Origin: Vanessa cardui
Taxonomy: Eukaryota > Arthropoda > Insecta > Lepidoptera > Nymphalidae
Direction of reading: 5' to 3'
DNA: 64,000 nucleotides
Assembly (NCBI RefSeq): GCF_905220365.1
Contig: NC_061124.1
Coordinates: 5,024,501-5,088,500, forward strand
Every line of letters begins with the position of its first letter. Position 1 is the first letter of the stretch. The translations under genes were made by a program, and so were the position numbers. The notes beneath the pieces are model-generated. The model had not been told where the DNA came from and made no database searches. It saw only the letters and a program-made list of their open reading frames with translations. Below are positions 38,237-47,724 of the stretch, one piece after another.

Positions 38237-41200
38237 GCATAGGTGGCAAACGAGCAGGAGGCTCACCTGATGGAAAGTGACTACCACCGCCCATGGACAC
38301 CTGCAACACCAGGGGACTTGCAGGTGCGTTGCCGGCCTTTCAAAAAGGAGTACGCTCTTTTCTTGAAGGTTCCCATGTCGTATCGGTTCGGAAAAACCGC
38401 CGGCGAAAGCTGGTTCCACAAAGTGGTCGTGCGAGGCAGAAAATGTCTGAGAAATCGCGCTGTTGTGGATTTTCGGACATCAAGGTGGTGCGGGTGAAAC
38501 TTAGAATTTTGGCGAGATGTCCGAAGGTGAAATTCAGCAGCCGGGATTAATCCGAACAATTCCTCGGAACATTCCCCGTGGAAAATTCGGTAGAAGATGC
38601 AGAGTGATCCGACATCTCTACGCAAAGCCAAAGGATCAAGGAGATCGGAAAGAGCTTGATCGTCGATAACTCGAGCCGCTCTACGTTGGATGCGGTCAAA
38701 TGGAAGGAGCTGGTACTGGGGAGCACCCGCCCAGAGGTGAGAGCAGTACTCCATGTGAGGCCGAATTTGCGCCTTGTAAAGTTTAAAGCGATGGGCCGAC
38801 GTGAAATACTGCCTCGCCTTGCTGAGCACGCCCAGCTTTTTTGAAGCCAATTTGGCTTTGCCTTCCAATTGACCGCGGAACTGAACGAGGCTCGAAATAT
38901 CAACGCCAAGTATTCCGATACTACCTGTAGCGGCTATCGGAATGTTCTCAAATCGTGGAGATACGACAAATGGTGTTTTTTTAGCGGTTAACGCGCAAAC
39001 TTGCGTCTTTTTGGGGTTGAAATGGACTAGATTTAGCCGGCCCCAATTCGAGACTTCGTTTAATGAAGACTCGATTTCAGACACAAGTTTGTTCCGGTTC
39101 TCTTCGACGTTTTCCCGAGAAATATTAGCGCGGCCGGTGTATAAGGTGTCAACGGTACTGTCGTCTGCATAGCAATGAATGTTCCCGATTTGCAACAAAT
39201 CATTGATATGCAGAAGAAACAGAGTGGGTGATAGAACGCAGCCTTGTGGAACACCAGCATTGACGTATTTTAAGTCAGAGCATGCACCGTCGACAACGAC
39301 CTTGATGCTCCGATCTGCCAAAAAGCTGGTAATCCAATTGCATAATTTCCCGGGAAGCCCATAGGAAGGAAGCTTCGAAAGAAGCGCTTTGTGCCATACA
39401 CGATCGAAGGCCTTCGCTATGTCCAAGCTGGCTGCTAATGCCTCCCCCTTGCTCTCAACTGCTTCAGCCCACCTGTGAGTAAGGTAAACTAGAAGATCAC
39501 CGGCTGAGCGACCCCGACGGAAACCGTACTGGCGGTCACTAATCAGCTGATTCTCCTCTAGGTACCGCAGGAGCTGGCAGTTAATAAGGGACTCCATTAC
39601 CTTGGAGAGCAAGGAGGTGATGGCTATAGGCCTATAATTGGACGGGTCTGAGCGGTTGCCTTTTTTAGGGATCGGATGCACCAAAGCTGTCTTCCAGGAA
39701 TTCGGGACGACGCCTAATGTGTAGGATTGCCGGAAAAGACGCGTTAAGACCGGTGCCAACTCGGGAGCACATGTCCGTAGCACGATTGGAGGGATACCAT
39801 CGGGTCCGCTCGACTTATGAATGTCCAAGGAAAGAAGTGCTTTACGAACTGCACTTTGCCGGAATTTAACCTCCGGCATCGTGGTATCACATCGCGGAAT
39901 TGTTGGTGGAGACTTTCCTTGGTCATCCAGAGTCGAGTTCGACGCGAAGAGAGAGCCTAAAAGATCAGCTTTCTCTTTCGCGGTATGGGCCAATGACTCA
40001 CCGTCTCTGTGCAGAGATGGAAAAGATGGCTGACAGAAATTCCCTAAGACAGCCTTAGCGAGAGACCAGAACGCTCGTGTTCCTGAAGGGAGACGCACCA
40101 GTCTCTCGCCAATTCTGCCAATGTACTCCGTCTTCGCCCCAGCAATCACGTTTTTGAGGGACCTAGAGGCAGAGTTGTATTCCTTTTTAAATGCGCTGGT
40201 ATTTACATCACGAGACGCAGATGCATTAGCCCAGGTTTGATAGCGTTCCCACTTTCGGCGTGATGCCGTTTTGCAGAAGCGACCAAACCAAGGCTGGGAC
40301 TTGCCACCGATGGGTACTGCAGAGTAAGGAATGAATAGTTCCATACCCTGAAGCACCACATCGGCAACAGAGTCAGCAGCAGCGTTCGGATCATCCGGCG
40401 AGAAACAAATCTGCCCCCATGGGTAAGATGCAAAAAAAGACCGCATCCCATCCCAATCTGCTGACTTGTAGTGCCATACTCGGCGGCACCCAACAAAGCG
40501 AGGCCGTGAGTACCGCACAACCGGCACTGTACTCCGGACGAGACAGTGGTCCGACGAGCCCAGAGGGGGATCGACGGTAACCTGATAGCCATCCGGATGC
40601 GAAGTCAGCAGAAGGTCCAACAGGGAAGGTGTATGATCCTCCACATCCGGTATTCGCGTTGGCGAGTTGACCAGTTGTGTCAGATCATATGCTAGAGCGA
40701 AGTCCAGAACAGATCTACCCGCATGATCGGTGGTGCGTGAGCCGAGCCATTCTGCGTGGTGAGCATTAAAGTCACCCAGAATAATGATCTCTGCGGATGG
40801 AATCTGCTGAAGCACGGAATCTGTAGCCATTTGGACGTGCTCAACCAGTCGGTCGGTTTCGGCATTACCGCTATGGGACCTATAAAGGCACGCATAGATT
40901 CGCGGATGGTCATCGCAGTCTACACGCAGCCAGATAATCGATAGGTCCTGTCCTTCAAGGCTGCCGAGGCGTCGAGAACAGATATCATCTCTGACGTAAA
41001 CGCATACCCCAGCTCGTGGTATAAAGGAATGTTCCAATTTGTACCCAGGGTACGAGAGAAAAGTCGTATCAGCAGGAGAAGATATCTGGGTCTCGGTTAG
41101 AAAGAGCAAGGCCGGCTTCGCCGTTTCCAGATGGTAGTGAACGGCGTTGAGGTTGGAGTTGAGTCCCCTTATGTTGCAGAAATCCACAGCGAGGGTGGTA

Positions 41201-42804
41201 GGGGTTGCCTTATGATGCCTGCTCCGCTTGCCCCGAACAGTGGCGAGCGCAAAATTGCCCCCCCCAGAATTCGGAGGGCAGCCTGGGCATCCCTGCTCAG
41301 GTGGTGTATGTCCTGAGCATGGATGCCCAGAGAGGGATTCTCCACCGCTGTCGCTGATGGTACCCTCCTGGGGTAATTTAACCAAATTCTGCACAACCAT
41401 CAAGTTTTGGGGGGGAGGGGGATTGGGCCTCCGGAACTCTCACTTACCGGACGAAACGCGGTAGCATAGCTACCACTTTACGCCGATTTTAAGTGAGAGA
41501 GTGGTACTTCCCCGGGCGTGCCGGCCCATTCGGCTGTAACCCGAAGGTATACAGCGTGGCACTACCACTTGTTGGCACTACCACTACCCCATGTTTAATC
41601 ACGTTTATCGCGAAACGATATTTTGGTTGAGGGAAGTTATTTTTCTCGCCTTTGGGAATTACATTTGGGCCTCCGTCGTTCTGTGTAGAGGTTTTATATC
41701 ATAAATAACAATATCAATATGAATGTAATGTTATTTCTTTGTTAACGTAGAAATATAAATTTTAACTTCGATTCAAAACCGAAAGTATGAGATATATTTT
41801 GGCAAGAATACCTTTTCATATGTAAACTTTCATAATTTTTTTTTCTGATTTATTAACACAAAAGTCCAGTGTTATATTTTATTTGTATGTCTCATTTTTC
41901 TTGGAGTGGGAAGTATCCTTATAAATGGCAAATTGTTCAAAACCTTATATGCGTAACCTCGATTCGACAATCGAGAAACCAGAAGGAGTAAATATAAACA
42001 AACCATACATACATATTTCATGCGATTAGCTAATAGCTTCGCTTTATTATATTACGATAATATTATGTATGCACTAGAAACGGTATACATATCATGTCTG
42101 TAATTGTGAAACAAGACTATTACTTTAAATTAGTTTAATCTATTTCAAATTTAGTTCCAAAAATCATAGCAGCCGTCATTCTAACTATTTTTACGCATAA
42201 TGATTACCACAGATAATTCAAGATTTCGATCAATGATATCGTGTCATTGCAATGTCAAAGTTGTTTATATTGTCTTAATTCTTCTTGTGATTGGAATTGA
42301 CTAAACGTATATAAATTCTTACCAATAATTAACGCGGGAACCTTTTGCGAGGGATTAATGACTCGGAACTCATCAGTCAGCTGTGAACGTTTGTTGACGA
42401 TGTCCACTGATCGTTCTACGTAGGATATATCCTTAAGATGCAATGCAGCACGGACGCGCCACGAACATGACGATAACCAAAATCCATACAAGATTGCACG
42501 AGTCTCTTTCTAAAGATGGAAACAATTAACTTGGTAACATTACTCAAATCATATGAATTGTAGAATATATTTTTTTTAATATTTTAAATTTCAGGAACTC
42601 AATAAAACCTTTCTAACCTCAAAAGGTTAGTTAATGTTGTTTTTCTTTAAATTTTTACTATAAAATTACTCTTAAGTCAACATATTACAAGTATTACTTG
42701 ATATATAATGAAGTTCTATGTTATAAAATTCTAATTCAATAAGATAATGTATAAAATAGGTTATATTTGTATTATGATATGTAACTTACTGCCATCCTTG
42801 CCAT
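25270..42804 (-). CDS. GSTZ1: Zeta-class glutathione S-transferase / maleylacetoacetate isomerase
   Basis: Five exons in transcript order: 42804-42790, 42509-42323, 29709-29591, 28293-28076, 25384-25270. These give 654 nt, 217 residues, all phases matching. The family isomerises maleylacetoacetate to fumarylacetoacetate in tyrosine breakdown and conjugates some alpha-halo acids, using glutathione, in the cytosol. Residues 18-25 read SSCSWRVR, the zeta-class active-site motif (Ser-Ser-Cys). Also seen are NPSQKVPALIIDG, ESMAILQYLEDTRP (thioredoxin-fold glutathione site), SGIQPLQNVG, and SMADLCLVPQLYN in the helical domain. The length matches the human enzyme (216). The first coding exon is only 15 nt and holds two ATGs. 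The third-to-second exon intron is 12.6 kb and packed with mobile DNA. Confidence 0.93.
25620..25835. repeat. Interspersed repeat fragment of unknown class, copy 1
   Basis: A GC-richer block with GGGTTTACCCACTAAAAAAC, CCCTCTCCGTCTCTCG and ACGCATGCTACCGTGACGAT. The last two parts recur at 52615-52715. It probably derives from a LINE 3' region; the class is not identified. It lies in GST intron 25385-28075. Confidence 0.45.
26727..27014 (-). repeat. Metulj-type SINE, full length
   Basis: On the minus strand the head reads GATGTGGCCCAGTGGTTAGA, followed by a pol III B box in GCGGGTTCAAACCCAGGCAA, the body, the GGTGAAGGAAAACATCGTGA block, and the 3' end near GGAATTGACAGGCTG. The best-preserved copy in the window, inside a GST intron. 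Confidence 0.8.
27470..27678 (+). mobile_element. Helitron-like non-autonomous repeat
   Basis: Contains CACTTTGTCTGTTTGTCG, TTTCACGGTTAAACCACTGA, and a 3' part GCGAGCGAAGCCGCTG ending in CTAG. This is the usual order in short lepidopteran Helitrons. Approximate start. Confidence 0.45.
28600..28662 (-). repeat. Fragment of the short LINE-tail repeat
   Basis: GATGAGTGGGTGGTA-like and GCTTGCACAAAGGACCACCA blocks match the 3'-most part (in window numbering) of the copies at 51355 and 57412. The rest of GST intron 28294-29590 shows nothing. Confidence 0.4.
29842..30042 (-). mobile_element. Helitron-like repeat, copy A
   Basis: Begins ACTAGCTGTGGCTGCGACC (reverse of a CTAGT-type 3' end). Then come GTGAAAGCCCCGTCAAAATC and CCAGAGATTAGCC, ending near TGTTATTTTGGTATATGTAT. 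The same order recurs at 54187-54417. Confidence 0.55.
30690..30850 (-). repeat. Possible degenerate SINE
   Basis: AATATAAACACAGACACTAA, TTAAGCACGTGAAAACTTAA and TGGTGCTTG..TTGAACC weakly follow the Metulj order on the minus strand. It is too eroded to be sure. Confidence 0.3.
31818..32092 (-). mobile_element. Helitron-like repeat, second copy of the 5085-5797 family
   Basis: Inverted relative to 5085-5797: CGACCCGCCCAGGCTTCGCA, then GATACTGATACTAAATA, AAAAACCGCATCAAAATCC, GATCTAAGCATACATAAGGA, and CAGACAG. Shorter than the first copy. Confidence 0.5.
33775..33905 (-). mobile_element. LINE 3' fragment, relative of the element at 38206-41584
   Basis: CATATCGGTTCGGAAAAACC, CGAAAGCTGGTTCCACAGAG and AATCGCGCTGTTGTG match the 3' coding end of the intact LINE (about 38378-38475) with some changes. 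Same strand as that LINE; truncated. Confidence 0.7.
34205..34345 (-). repeat. Probable LINE 3'-end fragment, unrelated family
   Basis: TTTGAATACTTTATTGTACA, then GATGGTACAACCGGCGG, CTTATCGC, and GATTTCTTCCAGACAACC form a recognisable lepidopteran interspersed tail. The class is uncertain. Confidence 0.35.
36692..36785 (+). repeat. Metulj-type SINE, 5' head only
   Basis: GATGGCCCAGTAGGTAGAAC, GCGGGTTCAAACCCAGGCAA and GCACCACTAAATATTCATGT match the head of the full copy at 26727-27014, in the opposite orientation. It is nested in the TTAA-flanked element. Confidence 0.7.
37010..37100 (-). repeat. tRNA-like fragment
   Basis: On the minus strand GTGCGGGTTCGATCCCCGCA makes a perfect T-arm-like hairpin with a B box. 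Upstream there is no matching 5' acceptor strand or D arm. Probably a tRNA-derived SINE or tRNA pseudogene piece rather than a working tRNA gene. Confidence 0.4.
38206..41584 (-). mobile_element. Apparently full-length LINE (CR1/Jockey group)
   Basis: An identical 8-bp TACCCCAT lies at 38198-38205 and 41585-41592, acting as a target duplication. A T run at 38206-38233 is the poly(A) tail on the minus strand. A roughly 185-bp GC-rich leader precedes one intact open frame. Length is about 3.4 kb. The intact frame, tail and duplication suggest a recent insertion. It sits in the GST gene's long intron, in the same orientation as the gene. Confidence 0.85.
38281..41400 (-). CDS. LINE endonuclease-reverse transcriptase, intact
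   Basis: A 1039-residue frame without interruption. N-terminal APE-type endonuclease: FCNIRGLNSN (Asn), FLTETQI (catalytic Glu), IILGDFNAHH (Asp/Asn), GSSDHCLV (Asp-His). Then reverse transcriptase: PIPKKGNRSDPSNYRPI, QYGFRRGRSAGDLL, SLDIAKAFDRVWH, AGVPQGCVLSPTLF, and the catalytic CYADD box. The protein nicks DNA and primes reverse transcription of its own RNA at the target. The start is the first ATG; it has no separate ORF1 and no zinc-knuckle protein that I can see. The clade within CR1/L2/Jockey relatives is not settled by eye. Confidence 0.9.
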   Translation of the reverse strand: MVVQNLVKLPQEGTISDSGGESLSGHPCSGHTPPEQGCPGCPPNSGGGNFALATVRGKRSRHHKATPTTLAVDFCNIRGLNSNLNAVHYHLETAKPALLFLTETQISSPADTTFLSYPGYKLEHSFIPRAGVCVYVRDDICSRRLGSLEGQDLSIIWLRVDCDDHPRIYACLYRSHSGNAETDRLVEHVQMATDSVLQQIPSAEIIILGDFNAHHAEWLGSRTTDHAGRSVLDFALAYDLTQLVNSPTRIPDVEDHTPSLLDLLLTSHPDGYQVTVDPPLGSSDHCLVRSTVPVVRYSRPRFVGCRRVWHYKSADWDGMRSFFASYPWGQICFSPDDPNAAADSVADVVLQGMELFIPYSAVPIGGKSQPWFGRFCKTASRRKWERYQTWANASASRDVNTSAFKKEYNSASRSLKNVIAGAKTEYIGRIGERLVRLPSGTRAFWSLAKAVLGNFCQPSFPSLHRDGESLAHTAKEKADLLGSLFASNSTLDDQGKSPPTIPRCDTTMPEVKFRQSAVRKALLSLDIHKSSGPDGIPPIVLRTCAPELAPVLTRLFRQSYTLGVVPNSWKTALVHPIPKKGNRSDPSNYRPIAITSLLSKVMESLINCQLLRYLEENQLISDRQYGFRRGRSAGDLLVYLTHRWAEAVESKGEALAASLDIAKAFDRVWHKALLSKLPSYGLPGKLCNWITSFLADRSIKVVVDGACSDLKYVNAGVPQGCVLSPTLFLLHINDLLQIGNIHCYADDSTVDTLYTGRANISRENVEENRNKLVSEIESSLNEVSNWGRLNLVHFNPKKTQVCALTAKKTPFVVSPRFENIPIAATGSIGILGVDISSLVQFRGQLEGKAKLASKKLGVLSKARQYFTSAHRFKLYKAQIRPHMEYCSHLWAGAPQYQLLPFDRIQRRAARVIDDQALSDLLDPLALRRDVGSLCIFYRIFHGECSEELFGLIPAAEFHLRTSRQNSKFHPHHLDVRKSTTARFLRHFLPRTTTLWNQLSPAVFPNRYDMGTFKKRAYSFLKGRQRTCKSPGVAGVHGRW

Positions 42805-44066
42805 CTTCAGTGGTTAGTAGACAGTTTGTTGTTTATTTTACATAGATCCTTCTTCGACGGCCTTAATCATAAAACACTTTAATCAACTATTAATCTAAAC
42901 GTCATATCAGAAAACATAAATAAACAACTGATATCACTTTGACCTGTCAGCTGTCATAATATAGGTTACGTAGTACATTCGAATATTATCTACTTCACGA
43001 TTTAATTTTAAAAATTTGTTAATAGATGGCGCTGTTCATTGATGACTGGTCTTACTGGTTTTTGTGAAAAGTCGATTTAAATTTATTTTATTACTTTAAA
43101 TACTTATTACAATATTTTTTAGGAATTTTAAAGTATATATATAGTGCATAGCTTGAATGTATAGGTATATGATGTATGTAGGGTAGATATGTTATTTAAG
43201 TGAAATAAAATAAGGATTGACTGATATACATGATGTTTATTTACACGCACTAGATTATAGTTAAAATTGTTACATATTATGCATCTATATTGTTATTATT
43301 ACATTTTAGGAGGACAGCACTGCTTCACTTGATTTTAATGAGGATACAATATTAAAAGAATACATAGACTACGCTAAATATATTTTTGTATAACATATTA
43401 GTTTAAACAATTCTACTAAACTATTTCGATCGATGCTTATGTGGTAGGTACAGCCATGAGAGGTTACTGAATAATTAATGCATTTTTATATGAGCTAAAC
43501 AAAACTGGTATAATATTTAACATGTTTTATATTTTTGTATTTGCAATAATATATAATACTACGTACATTATTTTTATTTGTATTAAATAGTTATACATAT
43601 TTTATATAGGTTACCAAATTCCCTTAAGACTACTCTAAAACGTATTGTTGTTTCATTTATTATATAAAAATCGAATATAAAATAATTAAAACAATTAACA
43701 TAAAAATATTTATTGTAAAACAATATTTATAATATAAATATTGGTCACATTATTGTACTATTCAGCTTCGTAATGATGCCTACTTAAAATTGTAATATAT
43801 ATATTTAGTAAGTGTATAAATAATTCAAACGACGTAAGAATCGTTATTGCGATTAATAAATTTGCTTACGGAGATTTTGAACTATTTTTGTATCAATTAC
43901 AGAAGATTTTTGTATAGATATTAATTGATTTGATTTGAGAAATTTTCATCAAAAGAAGTTTTCACAGTAATTGGATGAAAATAAACAAACGATTGGTAAA
44001 TATTTGTCAGGTAAAATATCAGTTATCAGAGTTCCTTTCAAAATCCTTTTTGTCATTAGTCAAATT
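42805..44066. other. Upstream region of the GST gene and spacer to the next gene
   Basis: AT-rich. Contains a weak exon-like stretch on the plus strand (43310-43393), noted separately. I see no firm promoter motif for the GST gene. Confidence 0.5.
43310..43393 (+). other. Weak candidate terminal exon
   Basis: After an acceptor-like TTACATTTTAG, 27 codons run to a TAA and read EDSTASLDFNEDT followed by ILKEYIDYAKYIFV. The composition is protein-like, and the YIxYAK pattern recalls MCM helicases. There is no credible upstream exon on this strand. Likely chance or a relic. Confidence 0.2.
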
Positions 44067-45353
44067 TTAACCCCATCTTAAAGGCGAGCCGGGTGGTCTC
44101 ATTAAAGTAGCTCTTGTTTCCGCAGTAAGCGCACCGCCACCATCTTCTGGAAGGCCATAGAATGCGTACAGGTGTCTTCGGTGGTGGAGCTCGTGTCCTC
44201 TATGCGAAAGGCTTTGTAAACGACTCCATAGAGAGAATATTCGTTTCTTGACCGATTTATTTTCGTTCGACGAGTTTTCTGGAAAATAATAATTTTAAAT
44301 GCATCTGAAATCTGAAATAAATCGCAACACTTTTAAATAAAAATATCATATACGACGATTCATATACGAGATAATAACTTATGAAAAAAATATCTATAAA
44401 ATATATATCAAACTTCCACTCTCTTTTCCACTTCTTATTTGAATGTAATCGGGTTTCATCAATCACCTTAGTGACCAGCACAACAGTCCTTACATCATGT
44501 AAGGATGATGTTAAATTATATACAATTAAAAAATCTACAGTTAGTATAAATATGTATATAATGAGACGTTACCTAAATATGACAAATCTTCCCTGTTTAG
44601 TTTTCCCTTTCTCTTCACCTTTACCACGGTTTTTTCATCGTTTTCGAATGGCGCGTCATCGTCTTTTATCTTATCATTATCAGTGTCTGTTGTCGATTCT
44701 AATGGTAATAAATCCGTGTACAAATCTTTATTTGAATCAGTATTTTTTATATTGTTCGTTAAGTACGCTAATTTTATCTTGAGGATTAACAGCGGGCCAG
44801 CAATAACGTCTGTGTCAAAGTTACCATAAACATCGTCGCTTATGTAATGGTACAGGTTTCGGGAATCATCAGTTCGTTTTAATTTATCCAAGTCGTCATT
44901 ATTAAGAACTTTTTGAAGTTGTTTATCAAGTAGTAAGTTTTTATTAAGTCGGTCCAACTGTCTCGGGTAGTTGTGCCATTGTTCTTTTCGAAAACCTTCG
45001 TCGTCATAGCTATTATCATTGTCCATTAGCCCATTGTAAATCTTCCTTTCCTGATTATTGTCGTTATCTAAATATTTTAGTCTAGTCATTTGAGATTTTT
45101 TTGGTAAATTATCTTTTGACGTTCCAATAAAAACTTTATAAAATACATTGGGATTATTAGTATGTCTGTTGTTATTTAAAGTATTGTCATTATCTTGGTC
45201 TTCCAAAAGGGAGTCTGTATCGAGTTTGTTTATAGATAATATTGGAAGAACGTTACTTGAAGAAAAAGTAATTGTAGTTAGCAGCACTACTGGAAGCAAT
45301 GACTGGCGAATCTGAAACAAAATCAGACATATATATTTTAAATATGTATTCAA
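44067..45353 (-). CDS. Unrecognised secreted precursor, candidate amidated-peptide prohormone
   Basis: Two joined exons: 45311 (or 45353) to 44573, and 44278-44067, phase 1, giving up to 330 residues. I do not recognise the family. The first exon opens with the hydrophobic SLLPVVLLTTITF, a signal-peptide core, preceded by TTTTGTTTCAG, an acceptor-like sequence. So the true start may be in an unseen upstream exon; otherwise the ATG at 45353 works in frame. The middle is rich in Asp, Asn and Lys. Dibasic sites are KVKRKGK and, in the last exon, SVKKR. After KKR come IFSLWSRLQSLSHRGHELHH and RRHLYAFYGLPEDGG, ending MRPPGSPLRWG and stop. A terminal Gly after Trp would give a C-terminal Trp-amide. 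Function is inferred from form only. Confidence 0.6.
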
Positions 45354-45655
45354 ATATTAAATTTTAAAGTGTTATTTTAAGTCAGAGCGGGAAAATACAT
45401 CTTTTTTTTGTATATTCTAATAATTTTTATTGAAAGGAATTTCTCTAACTGAATTTTTAATCGATTTTTTTTGTTGCTATTTACTTAGCTATACTTTTTT
45501 AAAGAATATAATAAATAAGCAATAACGTAAAGTATATACAGACGTCTCACATGATTAAATTATATAAAAGTCTTGAAATGTTTTTTTTAATTACAAGTTG
45601 TACAGACACAGGTGTAAAATCTTTTATAAATTGAACTAATTACTAATTTTTCATA

Positions 45656-45680
45656 AATTTAATAATATTAGACTTACACC

Positions 45681-45757
<77 letters not shown>

Positions 45758-45783
45758 AGGTGTAAGTCTAATATTATTAAATT
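45656..45783. repeat. TA microsatellite enclosed by 27-bp perfect inverted repeats
   Basis: The arms 45656-45682 (starting AATTTAATAATATTAGACTT) and 45757-45783 are exact inverse copies. Between them is a (TA)n run of about 74 bp. It could extrude as a cruciform. Confidence 0.85.
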
Positions 45784-47520
45784 ACGCAATTATAATAATT
45801 TAATTTCTGTTATAAAGTTGTGTTATCATATAATTAGGCCGTGTTTGCTCTCAGCATTGAACAAGACAAGGTATATGTAATCAAGGCAGTATTTTAAAAT
45901 AAACTATTATATTGCAAACTCAGATTAAACAAAATACGAGAGAGAATTTTAAAGTGAAGCAACAAAAGCAGCTGCAAATTCTCAGTATTGTGTTCCCGTT
46001 GTCCGTTTCACATTTATAACATCAATAATCATTAATATTAAAGCGACAGTATTTTAAAAATGTTATCAAAAATACCAATAAAAAGAAGCGTTCTTTCACA
46101 TTACGAGAAATTAGTATTCGCTTTCGATTTTATATTCGCTCTTGTTGCCTCACTTTCATGTTTCGCTCACTCTATGAGTCTTTTGTTTTATTACAAACCT
46201 ACTGAATGCACTTACATAGTTCTACACCTAGTCATGAGAAATAAACAGGTGTATCTGTAAGTTAAACGGAACAAATAGTAATGGATGTATCGATTTGATT
46301 AAGAATTAGTAGCACGAACAGCAGGGCGAAAACTAGGACACGATTATTAATGAGTTGTAAAGCTCATTATTTGTTTCTGTCATTTACGGTGATATTGTTT
46401 TTCTCTGTACATTTTTACAGAGAAAACGAATTGTCTTACAAAGAAGGTTTTATTTAAATGTAAAATAGTAATATCCGTTAGTATTTTTATAGCCATGTCG
46501 TTCAACGCAGAATAGAGCCATGTCAACCTTTGGCTGCAATAAAATCGACCAGTATGACCATATGTGTCAGCGTTCAGTATGATGGCAGGAAATAAACCTC
46601 CCAGGACGATTCTTATTGCTTACCTGTTCGGCGATGAAGATAAAACATTGTGAGGAAATCTGCATAATATGTAGGGTATAAATGCCATATGTTATGTTAA
46701 GTATAGTATAGTTACTAATGAAAGGAGCGGCAAGGCAGAGCTACACAATCGCCTCTTGTCTTTGCCCAGACGTGGGATATGAGCTGTTTCTTTTTCTATA
46801 TAAATTACCGGTTAACCGTTACATAAAAAAACTAATATATCTTCATCGTTATAGTAATTAATGCTCTACTTAACTTCTATCCAGAGATACAGTAGATAAT
46901 TATGACTATTGAGGGAGCTCAACCTATATATTAGTTTCCTATTGTTCTTCTGATGTTTTTGTTGCGATAGATTAATGTGAATATGTATTTAAACATTGGG
47001 AATATCAATATTATAATTGCGTAAACAGTGCCTGTTTTTGCTGTAGTTTAAACAATTTTGCGTGAATTTCCGGCATCAAATTTATGAATTTGAAACAGGA
47101 ATTATGACGGACATTTTTAGATATTTCCAATATTTTCAGATTTCATTACGAAACGTCAAATATACTGAGTATTTACTTAGGAGATGGCGCATTAGACCTC
47201 TCAGTAAACAACTCTTAGAAGACTCGATTATTTGAAAATGTTAAATTAGAAATATTTTAGGTACCTCTTTTTCTTTAGTTATCTACTTTTTAAATCTGTC
47301 ATAGTAATCTGTAATAGCAGTATGTAATGTTGGTATATAAATTATATATCATTAATATATTTACAATTATATAGTTAGGAGATTAATTTATCCCTACTAT
47401 TGCATAGATAAAAAAGTGGTAATCTCAAATGTTTTATGAAACATTTAATTCGTGTGTATTATTTCATTTCTAAACGAAACTATTTTAATCATCTTTAATA
47501 AGTATTTACTTATTTTTAAT
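45784..47520. other. Intergenic, no gene seen
   Basis: AT-rich. A short stretch at about 46623-46680 (GGCGATGAAGATAAAACATT, GTGAGGAAATCTGCATAAT) resembles an internal piece of the Metulj SINE, plus orientation. Nothing else supportable. Confidence 0.45.
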
Positions 47521-47724
47521 CTAGTAGTCACCGGCGGTTTCGCTTGCGTTTTAAGGGTTTGGTTGTCATGTGTTCGGTATAAAACGTACGGTCAGACATG
47601 TCCTTCCTCGAAGTTCATGTTTGCTTCACACGAAATTTCATTAAATTCAGTTCATTGCTTTGGTCATGAAAGAGCGGACAGACAGACAGAGTTACTTTCA
47701 CATTTATAATATTAATATTATATG
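47521..47724 (-). mobile_element. Helitron-like repeat
   Basis: Starts CTAGTAGTCACCGGCGGTTT, followed by TTTGGTTGTCATGTGTTCGG, AAATTTCATTAAATTCAGTT, GAAAGAGCGGACAGACAGAC, TATAATATTA. Reversed, this has the CTAGT-type 3' end and body order of a short lepidopteran Helitron. Confidence 0.5.

Noticed and set aside
46560..46680. First exon for the unknown precursor (ATG followed by a good donor on the minus strand)
   Set aside because: The phase does not match the 45311 exon, and the sequence belongs to a Metulj SINE piece.
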